DNA from: Plantago ovata
Lineage: Eukaryota; Streptophyta; Magnoliopsida; Lamiales; Plantaginaceae
Reading direction: 5' to 3'
Assembly (NCBI GenBank): GCA_028274465.1
Contig: CM051455.1
Span: 123,973,462 to 124,037,461 of the forward strand
Length of the DNA stretch: 64,000 bases
Shown here: piece by piece, positions 11,530-24,594 of the stretch
How the letters are laid out: each line of letters begins with the position of its first letter
Position numbering within the stretch: position 1 is the stretch's first letter
Made by a program: the position numbers and the translations under genes
The notes under the pieces: model-generated
What the model saw: only the letters and a program-made list of their open reading frames with translations
Databases searched by the model: none
What the model was told of the DNA's origin: nothing

Positions 11530-11739
11530 GTAAGTTTTCGCATCTCCATACAATTACTTGCTTTAAACGCCTCTTTTTCCTTGAAATTTCTGCTCTTTTG
11601 CTTTCGGTTATGCCAATATGGGTTTCGCCCTTTTGTTGCCTGAATCTCCGCCGGTGGGCGGCGACCTAGGAACGGCCTTGGACTGAAAAACTGTAAATTG
11701 ACCTGTAGAAGCACGTTACCATTGTAATCGTATGTCTTG

Positions 11740-13332
11740 TGTTGGTCCCTTTAAACAACAAGAAAAGACTAGAGGGGGGGGGGGTGTGAATAGTCTTTTC
11801 AAACTTTCGTCGTTTAAAACTTTCTCAGCAAGTGCTTATTACTTTTCAGTAATGAGTTTGCTGATACTTAACTTTCTCAGCAAGCGTAAGTTACTTTATA
11901 GTAGCTTGGTTTGCTGATACTTAAAATCAGAGAGCGGAAGTCTTTGATACAATAAGTGCTTTTTCAGTAAGTAAAGGTTTCAGCAAGTGGTGTGAGTGAC
12001 TGTGTGCAGACATATATGAATTGCTGAAAGCTAAGTACAGTAAGTAAATCATAGTGGTATCTCAGAGTGGCGTAATCTCTCAACTAATCCACTTCGTCCT
12101 TTCTAGGACTGAATCCACTAAGATATGATTGAGGTTCCTTACAATCTCCTATCTAGAGGGATTCAACAGAAACCAAGGCACACTTGCTTTGTCTCCAACC
12201 TAATCTAGAGAACGTAACCTTGTTCTCCACCAAACTTGGTACTTTTAATCAACAAAACTATGCTCGATTAAGTTCCCCCTGAATATCACGCCTGAAAGGG
12301 TGTATTTCAGTTAGAGAGTTTTTGGGTGAGATAACTTAATTATAACTTATTCAGTTACAACAAGCAATCTAAGAAACACAACTTTGAATACTTTGCAGTA
12401 AACAAGTTTGATTGTTTCTGGTGTCAAGACTTGTTCTTGTTCGAAAGAAAGAACACTTAACTAATTTCTTAGCTGAGTTTGTTCTACTTCTTCACAAGTA
12501 GCTTTTTCAAGCTTTAAGTCTTGGAACGGATCAATGGCAGATGTAGAGAGTTTGAAGGTATGTGAGTTTTAAGCACAAGTGAGAGTTTGATCACGTTGTT
12601 GACACACTTCAACTCTTCGCCGGATGACCTCTATTTATAGTGTAAGTAAGGAGCCGTTGAATTTCAAATCCTAAGGCTTTTGTTCCTTAACATGTCACTA
12701 TCCTGCTTTTGTACTTTCAGCAGCGTCTTTGTTTGTCTTCTAGTCTTCATGTCCTTCACGTGTAAGCTTTGCATTTAATGCATATTTGAATAGAATTCAA
12801 ACAGTAACATTGGAGCGCAAATTCAAGTACTTTCAGCAAGGGGTCACATATGTTCCATCAGCAGGTGGTTAGTCTCAGTTTCAGCAAGCACAACCTACTC
12901 TGTCTTTTAGATTTTCACTTATGCAATGCTGCTGCTGAATTTTCCACTTTCTGAGCAACACGTGCCTTTATAGATGCCAGTCTTCAGCAATCTTCTAGTC
13001 TTCAGATCTTCGAAATCTTCAAGTCTTCAGATCTTCAAAAGTCTTCAAGATTCTGAGTCGGTTTCTAAATGCTTCAATAGGTTATTCTCTTTTCAGAAAA
13101 TAAGATACATCATAAGCTTCAACATCAATAAGTTATTTTCTTTTCAGAAAATAAATACATCATACGCAAAAGAAATAACTTATCTAGCACCTAATCTAAG
13201 TCATCAACAAACGTTCCTCTTTTACAATGTCCTTAAAATTCTAAATTCCTATGGACCTTAAGAGTACTAATTACTGGACTTTCCTTAATTTAGCATGGTT
13301 AATTGCTCATCAAAATTACAAGTTTCCTAACA
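11740..13332 (-). repeat. 3' LTR of SIRE no. 1
   Basis: It matches 45863-48785 (minus the nested LTR) and, inverted, 54728-56373. An 11-G run lies near its left end. A minus-strand TATA box (TATAAATA) is at 12632-12639. Short internal repeats of TCTTCAGA/GTCTTCAA type lie at about 12980-13060. The ORF at 12974-13261 is repeat-derived. Confidence 0.92.
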
Positions 13333-13350
13333 AATTTCCCCCTTTTTGAT
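13333..13350 (-). other. Polypurine tract of SIRE no. 1
   Basis: The minus strand reads ATCAAAAAGGGGGAAATT, ending at the LTR start. Confidence 0.85.
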
Positions 13351-13597
13351 GTTAGCAATCCATGGCTAAATTAATTGTTACCCTTTTAGAGGTTTCTGAT
13401 GTTGAATAAATCAGTTGATTAATGCAAGCATACTTGAATAATTAAACAGTAAGCATAAGTAAATTGCATAATCAAAAACCAATAAGAGTCAAAAGTTTCA
13501 TTGCTGATAGTTATCTTTCAGAAGTTTACATGAAATAGCATAGATAACTTAAACAAAATCAGCAAGCAAAAACTTTAACAACAACTATTACAGGGAC

Positions 13598-14239
13598 TTA
13601 AGCTCTTTCAGAGGATTTTCTCAAAATCTCTCTTACACTCTTCTCAGCAAGTGCAGTAAATTCAATACAGTCCTTTTCGTAGTTTTTCAGAAGCCTACGG
13701 ACTTGTAGTTGAAGAATTCTTGCATTTTTGCAGGCAGTGTGATGATGTTTTTCAGCATTCATTTCCATGTAGCGAGTTACCCACAAATGCATGCCCCAAT
13801 TGCTGGCATGGAGAAGCTGTGTATCTGAAATGCTTTTCGGATGAATCTTTCTTAGCCAGAGAAGATCTTCTTCTTGATCCTTAGCAGTGAGATAGAAGTA
13901 CCCATAAGGAATCAATCCAAGTCTCTTCTTTGCTTTCTTTGTTACTGGGTCAGAATAGTAAGCGATGCCAGGTGGTTTGATCAGATCTGGTTCTTGTTTG
14001 TATGTCTTACCAATCGCAATTCTTCTTACTTGGACCTCAAGATTCAACCATTTCCCAACAATATTTCTTCGGAGGGATTCTTCCCTTTGCTTTCTTTGGA
14101 CCTTGAGTTCAACCCATTTGAACATTTGATTCAAAATGGCTGTAGGAAAGAACTAATTTACCAGCAAGTCTTCCAGCTTTAGGATCCAGCAACCATGAAT
14201 GTTTCTGATTACATTCTGAGTGGTTTCTTCATTACTGGT
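13598..14239 (-). pseudogene. C-terminal part of the SIRE env-like protein
   Basis: A 178-residue frame (14134-13598) rich in Lys, Arg and Glu, with no evident membrane segment. It follows the piece at 32415 onward once B1 is removed: the duplicated CTGGT flanks B1 exactly at this junction. A stop lies at about 14155 just upstream of the ATG. SIRE third ORFs are called env-like by position; I see no envelope motif here. The 250 bp between this ORF and the PPT is non-coding. Confidence 0.6.
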
Positions 14240-15501
14240 TGATGTAACGTTGTCAAGGTCAATCAAATAAATTTGTATTTAGCCAAAGGCAATCCACAAC
14301 TACAACGAAAACCGTAGTGTAGTAGCAGAATGACTCGAGTGTCGTTCTCTCAGGACTATAACTTGCTTTATCTATTTAACAAGAGAATATAAAACAACAG
14401 ACATATAGCAATAGGGGGTTTCTAGCAGATAATGGAGATTGGTGATAGTATGGTCCTTCTTAGCATAATGGGTCGATAATCATGCATAAATTCATCGGTC
14501 TTGCATAGAGATCTTTGAATCAATCTAGTGTCCTGTTGCAAGTATTAAGCACTACGAAGATAATCTGGTCTGACTAGTCAATCACGGTTGTCCTAATGTG
14601 TTCCGTAATTATTCAACACTACGAAGATAATTGGTCTGATGGTCGACTAGTGTCCAATTGTGCATAATAATCAATACAACATACGAGAATTTTGGTTACA
14701 ACTGATCAACGAAATAAAGCAATGACACGGAGTATAATGCGCGATATAGCATTAGCATGATTATCTTCCCTCGCTAAGAATTCACATACTACCACCAATG
14801 ATAAGTTTAGCTACTCATATTATGCATGCAATCAACAGAAATCATAGAAGAAAACATATTGAAAGATAAATAAATTAAGTAGAATAAAACTGTAAGATAC
14901 AAAGTTACCGAAGGTTGTCAATCTCCGGATGATTGCGATCCTACGAGCTCCAAACTGCTATGAAAAAGTATCCCCTAAGCTATGGAACTCCCAGGACAGG
15001 CCCCGGGAAGTTCCTACCTAAAACTATAGAGAGAGGTGAGAAAGTAGGTCTGGAAAGATGTGATTTTCGGAGAAAAACTGAGCTCTATATATAGGCCCCG
15101 AAATTTCTCTGGGGTGGTTCGCCCGAGGCTGGGGCGGTTCGCCCCCCGCCTTTTTCGCGGAATTCCGCGTTTTTCGACGCGGATTTGGATTTCTTCACCT
15201 TTTCGGACTCGGTTTCAGACTTCTAATGGCCTTCTAACCTCCAGATTCGACCCCTAGACTCCAAATCCTATCCGGAAACCTTCAAATACTCCAAATAGGC
15301 TTTTGGAACACCAATTCCTTGTCAACTTTAATATATTTGCCCAGAAATCTCCGAATTTCAACCAAAACCTGTAAAATAAAAACTAAAGGGAAACGTGACA
15401 CTATTATAATAAAATGTACTAAAATATAGCTAAATTAACATAGAGGATAGCTAAAATAGGTGAAAAAGACTCGAATGAAAGTGTAAAATACACATTCATC
15501 A
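14240..15501 (-). repeat. 3' LTR of B1
   Basis: It pairs with 31191-32414. It has two GC-rich palindromes at about 15111-15147 upstream (in sense) of the TATATATA at 15083-15093, where the partner LTR has one. It also holds the perfect palindrome CGCGGAATTCCGCG. Confidence 0.93.
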
Positions 15502-17000
15502 AACTCCCCAAACCGAACCTTTGCTTGCCCTCAAGCAACTAAGCTAGACTCTAATACAAAAAACATGCAAGACACAAAAATGGAGTTTCATGCCAAATAA
15601 AATGCACTAATCTACTGAATCTACCAAATAACATATGAACAAAAACCATATGAATCAAAGCATGAATATAGGTTGAAGAATACCTCGATTGATTTATACA
15701 CATCCACATAAGCACTTATGTCAAGACAAGATAGTCTCTCGTAACATTCTCTACCTGGACCTAGTCAGTGACGACGTAATGATGCATGCTAAGATACGAA
15801 TGGTTGCCCCGTGCCTATGAAACTGAGGACTTACTGCTGTTCCACCATGTTAAGACTTTTCCTCAAAAGAGGTCGAACCAGTACTGGCTCTCATCATACG
15901 AAGGAGGTTCCCTATAAAAGATAACTCTCCCCTATTCTACCCATCTCTCAAGTAAAATCTTAAGCTATTCACCACTTCCTGAATGGCAGGACGAGGGTGG
16001 TCTAGAACAGATGACACTAAACACAAAAAAGATAAAAGATAAAAAAAACACGATTACGAACATTACAAAAAATGGAAAAGACTCAAACTTTGCTAAACTG
16101 CTATTTGGCTTTCTTTTTTGGACCCTTCTTTGCTTTTTTGGGACTCTTCTCTTTTTTTCTTTTTTTTTTCTTCTTTCCAGATTCTTTTTTCATTTTCTTT
16201 TTCTCTTTTTTCCTGGAATTTTTCTTTCTTTTTTTCGATTTTTCTAGCCAGCAGTAGCATAACAAAAAGAGAAACAAAAAGACTCACACGACTTCCCCAA
16301 ACCTATTCGAAAGAATAGGTTGGAGTACAAAATTCACGGAAAAAGAAAAATAAACTCACGATACGAAAATGAAAAACAGAAACAAATCTAATGATGGTGT
16401 AACCCCCTCCCCAAACCTATTCGGAAGAATAGGTTATAAACAAAGGATCACACAACCTCACACTACCTCCTTCCTAGGCATTTAGCAATCTCAAAGCATG
16501 GTGAAGACTTGTTGCCTCTTAGGTACATAATTACTTGGGAAAACAACCATAAGACCCTAACATGCATCATCCTATTATAAAGGCCTTCGTGAACCGCAGT
16601 AGAGAAAACACCACTAAGTGATGTCGAGACTACCTAGCTCAACTAAGTGCAATACATAAATGTGACAAGCCAAGCGAGAAAAAATTCAAACAAATTCATA
16701 GAGATGAAGCATACGATTAATGGCATAGCTAGCTGATCTACCCAATAAAAAAGTTCAAAAAATTCGGCAATAAACTCCATATAAAACATGCAAAACTATC
16801 CTAGGACGAATGTAGTGAATGCAACCTAAAAAATCTAAGAAAGCAGTAAACGTGCAAATGCAAATGCAAACAAAGGACAAGATACTAATCGACACAAAGC
16901 CAAACAATACTTAACATCATGGTTCAGTTCCCATCCCCCTTACGATTCTTAAGCTAGCCCCTAGCAAAAGAGAATGAGTAATAAGAAGTGATACTAGATG
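15502..17000 (-). other. PPT and 3' non-coding region of B1
   Basis: The first bases (AACTCCCCAAACC on plus) are the reverse complement of the PPT. The following 1.5 kb is almost the same as the B2 region at 18889-20160, without ORFs worth calling. It has a long pyrimidine run (16106-16245) that makes Lys- and Phe-rich spurious ORFs, and two 9-bp-stem hairpins at 16300-16321 and 16414-16435, each after a PPT-like CCCCAAA. Confidence 0.8.
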
Positions 17001-17634
17001 TTACTGAAGGGTTTGGCCTCGGTCGGCTGAGAGTGGACATGTGGAAGGACTAATCATCGGGATGGTAGTCCCATAAAAGTCACTCCACATGTCATTCATG
17101 AGCTCATTGGACTGTCGTAGAGCTTCCTGCTGTTGCTGGATGAGCTGTTGCTGCTCCCACATGTGCTGCCTATCCTCTCGGCGATGCTCCTCGAATATCT
17201 CCCAATCGTGGTTGTGCTGGACAATGTGCCTGTCGATGTCCTGTCTCATGGCCCCGTTGTTGGCATCAATTCTGTCGAAACGGCTGTCGAGGTAGGTACG
17301 GAATTCAGAGAAGTCAAATCCTCCAGACCCCTGTGGTGCTCCAGCTGGTGCATGCGATGCATGATGGACAAAAGGAATATCTGGAATAGGGGCTTCGCCA
17401 ACATCGGCCTCCATAGCATCCTCATGATCGGAATCATTTGGCTGGAATGGTGCTCCTACATCAGCAGCGGCTGCTGTGGGGTTCCTCAACTGATACCTGT
17501 TGAGCTGTACCTCAATGGTCGAGGGTGAAAGGGCAGCGACCTCGCAATCCCCCTCGTTAATATCATCGACCCCATGATATATGCAGTAGGCTGTGATGAA
17601 GCTCGGGAAGATGAAAGGCTTCCTCTTGTTTTCC
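17001..17634 (-). pseudogene. B1 ORF2, C-terminal part
   Basis: This continues ORF2 after removal of B2: reading on from 17634 gives KRKPFIFPSFITAYCIYHG and then a Gln/His/Arg-rich tail with a likely coiled coil (WEQQQLIQQQQEALRQSNEL), stop at 17001. The body and tail fit the putative plant transposon protein family seen in Athila-type elements; function is unknown. B2 insertion (TTTCC at 17630-17634) breaks the gene. Confidence 0.7.
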
Positions 17635-18888
17635 TGATGAACGGAGATTTGTCAGGTCTCGAATCAGCAAATAAATTTGTAATTTAGCCAAAGGCAATCC
17701 ACAACTACAACGAAAACCGTAGTGTAGTAGTAGAATGACTCGAGTGTCGTTCTCTCAGGACTATAACTAGCTTTATCTATTTAACAAGAGAATATAAAAC
17801 AGCAGATAGAAAGCAATAGGGGTTTTCAAGCAGATAATGGAGATTGGTGATAGTATGGTCCTTCTTAACATAATGGGTCGATAATCATGCATAAATTCCT
17901 CGGTCTTGCATAGAGATCTTTGAATCAATCTTGTGTCCTGTTGCAAGTATTAAGCACTACGAAGATAATTTGGTCTGACTAGTCAACAACGATTGTCCTA
18001 ATGTGTTCCGTAATTATTCAACACTACGAAGATAATTGGTCTGATGGTCGACTAGTGTCCATGCGTGCATAATAATCAATACAACATACGAGAATTTTGG
18101 TTGCAACTGTTCAACGAAATAAAGCAATGACACGGAGTATAATGCGCGATATAGCCATTAGCATGATTATCTTCCCTCACTAAGAATTCACATACTACCA
18201 CCAACGATAAGTTTAGCTACTCATAATAGGCATGCAATCAATAGCAATCATAGAAGAAAACATATTGAAAGAAGAATAAAATAAGTAGATAAAAACTGTA
18301 AGATACAAAGTTACCGAAGGTTGTCAATCTCCGGATGATTGCGATCCTACGCGCTCTAATCTGCTATGAAAAAGTATCCCCTAAGCTATGGAACTCCCAG
18401 GACAAGCCCCGGGAAGTTCCTACCTAAAACTATAGAGAGAGGTGAGAAAGTAGGCTTGGAAAGATTTGATTTTCGGAGAAAAACTTGAGCTCTATATATA
18501 GGCCCCGAATTTACTCTGGGGCGGTTCGCCCACTAGTATTTCACGGAATTTCCGCGTTTTTCGACGTGGATTTGGATTTCTTCACCTTTTCGGACTCGGT
18601 TTATGACTTCTAGTAGCCTTCTAACCTCCAGATTCGGCCCCTAGACTCCAAATCCTATCCGGAAACCTTCAGATACTCCAAATAGGCTTCTGGAACACCA
18701 ATTCCTTGTAGACTTCAATATAATTGCCCCGAAATCTCCGAATTTCAACCAAAACCTGTAAAATAAAATCTAAAGGGAAACGTGACACTATTCTAATAAA
18801 ATGTACTAAAATATAGCTAAATTAACATAGAGGATAGCTAAAATTGGTGAAAAAGACTCGAATGAAAGTGTAAAATACACATTCATCA
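17635..18888 (-). repeat. 3' LTR of B2
   Basis: It pairs with 25750-27021. It carries one GC-rich palindrome near 18519-18533 where the 5' LTR has two. Confidence 0.93.
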
Positions 18889-20359
18889 ATCTCCCCAAAC
18901 CGAACCTTTGCTTGTCCTCAAGCAACCAAGCTAGACTCTAATACAAAAAACATGCAAGACTCAAAATGGAGTTTCATGCCAAATAAAATGAACTAAATTA
19001 CTAAATCTATCAAATAACATATGAACAAAAACCATATAAATCAAAGCATGAACATAGGTTGAAGAATACCTCGATTGACTTATACACATCCACATAAGCA
19101 CTTATGTCAAGACAAGATAGTCTCTCGTAACATTCTCTACCTGGACCTAGTCAGTGACGACGTAATGATGCATGCTAAGATACGAATGGTTGCCCCGTGC
19201 CAATGAAACTGAGGACTTACTGCTGTTCCACCATGTTAAGACTTTCCCTCAAAAGAGGTCGAACCAGTACTGGCTCTCATCAAACGAAGGAGGGTTCCCT
19301 ATAAAAGATAACTCTCCCCTATTCTACCCATCTTTCAAGTAAGTCTTAAGCCATTCACCACTTCCTGAATGGAAGGACGAGGGTGGTCTAGAACAGATGA
19401 CACTCAAGACAAAAAAGATGAAAACACGATTACGAACAATACGAAAAATGGAAAAGACTCAAAACTTTGCTAAAGTGCTTCTGGCTTTTCCTTTTTCTTT
19501 TTTTTTTTTTTTGACCCTTCTTTGCTTTTTTTTTGGGTCTTCTCTTTTTTTCTTCCAGATTCTTTTTTTCTTTTTTCTCTTTTTTTTTTCGATTTTTTCT
19601 AGCCATCAGTAGCATAACAAAAAGAGAAAAATGACTCACACGACTTCCCCAAACCTATTCGAAAGAATAGGTTGGAGCACAAAATTTACGAAAAAGGAAA
19701 ATAAACTCACGATACGAAAAATGAAAAACAGAAACAAGTCTAACGATGGTGTAACCCCCTCCCCAAACCTATTCGGAAGAATAGGTTATAAACAAAGGAG
19801 CACACAACCTCACACTACCTCCTTCCTAGGCATTTAGCAATCTCAAAGCATGGTGAAGACTTGTTGCCTCTTAGGTACATAATTACTCGGGAGAACAACC
19901 ATAAGACCCTAACATGCATCATCCTATTATAAAGGCCTTCGTGAACCGCAGTAGAGAAAACACCACTAAGTGATATCGAGACTACCTAGCTCAACTAAGT
20001 GCAATACATAAATGTGACAAGCCAAGCGAGAAAAACCTCAAACAAATTCATAGAAATGAAGCATACGATTAATGGCATAGCTAGTTGATCTACCTAATAA
20101 AAAAGTTCAAAACATTCGGCAATAAACTCCATATAAAACATGCAAAACTATCCTAGGAAAGAAATAAAGGTGCAAATGCAAAAAATTTCACGAGTTTTTC
20201 ATAAGCAAGATAAGTATAGAGATAACCAGCGATAACCTCCTCCCCAAACCTGAACGTCGTCGCTCGTCCCGAACGTTGAAAGTGGATCCAAGGTGAGAGC
20301 TAATGCTTTGTATAAGTTACCTATAATACTCAATCAAACTCGTGAGAAAACAAAACACA
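18889..20359 (-). other. PPT and 3' non-coding region of B2
   Basis: PPT reverse complement at 18889-18903. The region matches B1 15502-17000 closely for about 1.25 kb. Hairpins with AACCTATTC/GAATAGGTT stems are at 19652-19673 and 19766-19787, with PPT-like CCCCAAACC before each and again near 20242. A T-rich run at 19480-19595 gives only spurious ORFs. Confidence 0.8.
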
Positions 20360-23083
20360 CTAACCTTCAGTGGAGGCGGTAAGGGTAAGCTCAAGGTGAT
20401 CAACCTCCCTTTGATCACTAGATATCTCGAAGTACGGCTTCACTCGTTGGCCATTCACCTTGAAGGTATTTCCCGTCTTTTGATCGAAGAGTTTAACAGC
20501 TCCATGGGGAGCAACTTCGAGAATTTCATACGGTCCATCCCAACGAGTACGAAGCTTTCCAGGAAATAGTCGAAGGCGAGAATTAAACACCAAAGCTTTT
20601 TGTCCAGGAATTAATTCCTTACGTACTATACCACGATCATGATACTTCTTAGTACGTTCCTTGTAAATCTTGGCATTTTCATAAGCACCTAGTCGTAATT
20701 CATCAAGCTCATCTAGTTGCAACAATCGTTCCTCTCCAGCCTTCCCTATATCTAGGTTGAGTGCTTTAATGGCCCAATATGCCTTGTGCTCTAGTTCTAC
20801 GGGAAGATGACATGCTTTCCCATACACAAGTCTGTACGGAGTGGTTCCGATCACTGTCTTGTAGCTAGTTCTGTATGCCCAAAGTGCATCATTCAATTTT
20901 CCTGCCCAATCCTTCCTGCTAGGCTTCACTACTCGCTCAAGGATCTTCTTGATCTGACGGTTGCTGACTTCTACTTGCCCCGATGTCTGTGGGTGATAAG
21001 GTGTAGCGACACTATGGTGGACACTGTATCTCTTAAGAAGTGAGGCAAACGTTCTATTGACAAAGTGTGACCCTCCATCACTGATGATTGTCCCAGGGCA
21101 CCCAAATCTTGAAAATATTACTTCCTTCAAGAACTTCATAACCATTACGCCATCATTTGTTTTTGTAGGAATTGCCTCTACCCATTTAGTCACATAATCC
21201 ACTGCAACAAGAATGTACTTATAGCCTCCAATGTTTGGAAATGGTCCCATAAAATCAATGCCCCATACATCGAAAGGTTCTACCACTAGATTCCCTTGAA
21301 GGGGCATTTCATATTTCTTGCCGATACCACCTCCTCTTTGACATCGGTCACAATTCTTCACAAAACTTCGAGCATCTTTGTATATTGTTGGCCAGAAAAA
21401 TCCTGCTTGCAGTACCTTGCGCGCTGTCTTCAATCCACTGTAGTGCCCCCCACAGTTAAGCTCATGGCAATGGCTCAGTACACTTTGTTGCTCCTCTTGT
21501 GGCACGCATCTCCTTAGAATCCCATCAGCTCCTTCCTTGAATAGATGCGGATCATCCCATATGTAAGTCCTGCATTGCTTGGCAAGAGCTCTCTTGTCTG
21601 AAGCTGAAAAGTTAGTGGGGCAAATATTCATAGCCAAATAGTTTGCAATATCTGCATACCATGGCTCCTCATTAGCCTTCATTAGATGCGCATCGGGGAG
21701 ATCTTCATTAATGGGTATCGGATCTACAGGGATATTAGGTATTCTAGATAAATGATCTGCTACTAAATTCTCCCTACCAGCTCTATCTACTATAGTTAAA
21801 TCAAAGTCTTGCAGCAAAAGGACCCAACGGATTAACCTAGGCTTAGAATCTTGCTTAGCTATCAAATGTCTTAAAGCAGCATGATCAGTATGGACATTCA
21901 CAGGATGACCAATTAAATAAGACCTAAACTTTTGTAAAGCAAAGACAACAACTAAAAATTCCTTTTCAGTTGTTGTATAATTAACCTGCGCGGAGTCTAG
22001 AGTCTTACTAACATAATAAATCACACGATACTGCTTATCAACTTTTTGGCATAAAACAGCACCCATAGCAAAATTCGAAGCATCACACATAATCTCGAAA
22101 GGAAGATTCCAGTCAGGCGGCACAACAATGGGGGCAGAAACAAGCTTTTCCTTAAGAGTATTAAAAGCAACTAGGCATTCATTAGAGAAATGGAAAACCA
22201 CATCTTTAGCAAGCAAGCTACTTAAAGGTTTAGCAATTTTCGAAAAATCTTTAATAAACCTCCTATGAAATCCTACATGGCCAAGAAAAGATTGCAATTC
22301 TTTCACGCAAGTAGGCGGGGGAAGTTTTTCAATGATTTCTATCTTAGCCTTATCTACCTCAATACCTCTTTCAGAAACTACATGTCCTAGAACAATGCCT
22401 TCTCTAACCATATAATGACTCTTTTCCCAGCTTAAGGTCAAGTTGCATTCAATCCACCTTTTTAAAACTAGATCTAATCTTTGCAAGCACTCATCAAATG
22501 AATCACCAAAAAGGGAAAAATCATCCATACAAACTTCAACAAATTTGGTTACCATGTCAGAGAAAACAGAAAGCATGCACCTTTGAAAAGTGGCGGGAGC
22601 GTTGCATAGTCCAAATGGCATCCTCCTATAGGCAAATGTTCCGAATGGGCAAGTGAATGTCGTCTTCTCCTGATCCTCCGGTGCAATCGGAATCTGGTAG
22701 AAACCTGATAAACCATCAAGAAAACAATAGAACTTCCGCCCCGCAAGGCGGTTTAGCATGTCATCTATAAATGGTAAAGGGAAGTGGTCTTTTTTAGTGG
22801 CGGCATTTAATCTTCTGTAGTCAATGCACATCCGCCATCCAGTGGTCTTCCTAACCGGTACTAATTCTCCCTTCTCATTCTCTTCCACAGTGACTCCTGA
22901 TTTCTTAGGAACTACATGTATCGGGCTCACCCATCGACTATCTGGAATGGGGTAAATCATATCAGCATCTAACAACTTGATCACTTCCTTTTTTACCACC
23001 TCTTGCATTGCTGGATTTATCCTTCGCTGAGGTTGCCTAACAGGTTTGGCATCTTGTTCTAGAGTGATGTTGTGCACACGCAT
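20360..23083 (-). pseudogene. B2 RT, RNase H and integrase
   Basis: One open frame of 907 codons. RT: MDDF box at residues 186-189. RNase H: catalytic Asp near 334, Glu near 373, Asp near 400. Integrase: HHCC finger (H540, H547, C578, C581) and catalytic D610, D669, E705. No chromodomain, as in Athila. The frame is intact, but it lies in a different frame from the protease, so the whole polyprotein could not be made without frameshifting; I take this as a mutation near 23085. Confidence 0.95.
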
Positions 23084-24117
23084 CTTGTAGGGCTAATTCC
23101 CTTGATATCGCTGATCCCGCATCCTATAGCTGCGGAATTTTCCTTCAATACCTCGATCAGCTTACTTTCTTCATTGTCGGAGAGATGTGAGGATACAATC
23201 ACGGGCTTCTTCTGATTTTCTCCCAAGTACACATATTTGAGGTGCTCAGGAAGCGGTTTTAATTCTAAGCTGGGTTCTTCAGGAAACCCAGTTTCTTCTT
23301 CTTCTTCCTCTAAAGGTTCAAGTTCCTCTTCTCCTGCTGGAATTTCTGGGGTGCTATCCATTATTTTGACTAGTTCCCTTGCTTCTTCGGTCATGTAGCA
23401 TGTATCAGCTTGCATTGTAAGTGCTTCCTCAAGTGGTTCGCGATTGCCATGGCTATGATGAAATTCGGGAATTATGGATTCGTAGCAATCGACAAATTTT
23501 AACTCCTCCGCAACTTCCTTATCTCTGATGCTACATCCTACCAACTCAATTTTTTCTCCCATTACCTCCATGGTTATCTTCTTGCCCTTAAGTTCAAGGC
23601 ATGTGTTGGTACTTGCCATGAATGGTCTCCCTAGTAGTACTATGTGCTCACGGATATGGCTCTTTCCTTCGTCTGCGAACTTCATTACCACAAAATCAGC
23701 TGGGATTATCAATTTGTCTACCTTCACAAGGATGTCTTCTATTATCCCGACTGGCCGCTTCACACTTTGGTCTGCCATTTGGACCACCATATCAGTTGGT
23801 GTCAATTCTCCTAGTTCCAGGGCCTTGTATACTGAATACGGCATTAAGTTAATGCTAGCTCCTAAGTCAAGCATTGCCTGCGTAGTCCGTCCATTCCCTA
23901 AGGTGATGTTGATGATGAAGCTGCCAGGATCCTTTTTCTTCATGGGCAATCCGGCAAGTGAGTTGACTGTTTCAACCCCATTCACTTCCTTTCCTGAAGT
24001 AATCCTTTTGTTCTTGATCTCACGAAAGAATTTCGTATAAGCTGGAATGTTCTGGATTAACTCCAAGAGAGGTACATTGATTTCCACTTTTGACATGCGT
24101 TGGAATAAGGGTGAATC
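23059..24117 (-). pseudogene. B2 aspartic protease region
   Basis: Contains the Athila protease active site LDLGASINLMPYSVY and the second motif VLLGRPFMA, then an acidic linker (EELEPLEEEEEETG) leading to RT. An in-frame TAA at 24118-24120 separates it from the upstream gag linker in the same frame. The last residues run out of frame just before the RT start. Confidence 0.85.
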
Positions 24118-24594
24118 TTATATATCCTTCTTGGCTGGTTTAATCCGACTTGGGTATTGCACATGTGGCTTCGGAGGCACATATGGATTGGAAGATTTGT
24201 GAAGTTCTCCTAGCATACTAGTTCCAACTTCGACTTCGTCATCATCTATGTTTATTACAGATGGTCTTGGTTCATCATTGCTTTCAGGAACTTCTTGAGG
24301 TTCTTTGGGTCTTCCGCCATCCTCTTGTTCTGTGCTTGACCCTCTATTATCGATCTCAGTAGGCTCCATCCTCTTAGGACGTATGAAGTTGGGAATTTTG
24401 GTCATCTTGCCTCCTTGGAGCAGTAGATTCACTTCTTCGCACTCATTCTCCTTAGTGGCAACAGCTGGTGATTGCTCGGGATCAGCTTCAGATGTTTCGT
24501 CGGTAAGACTTGGACTGTTTGATTCCCTGGATCAGTTGAGGGGTGATTCACTCCTCATCTCGGGTGGTTTGCTCACTACTTCATGTGGGGTATC
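24118..24594 (-). pseudogene. B2 gag-protease linker
   Basis: Same frame as gag and protease but bounded by stops near 24595, 24533 and 24118. It is acidic and low in complexity (DDDEVEVG, PEQSPAVATKE), and I see no CCHC zinc knuckle. Confidence 0.6.

Noticed and set aside
13598..14134. An independent small gene at 13598-14134
   Set aside because: It is the continuation of the env-like region across the B1 insertion, as shown by the CTGGT duplication.
16011..16318. Lys-rich and Phe-rich ORFs on both strands
   Set aside because: They come from a long pyrimidine tract in the B1 3' region (also at 19397-19639 in B2); no homology or start context.
23528..24040. 170-aa plus-strand ORF
   Set aside because: Exact shadow of the B2 protease frame.
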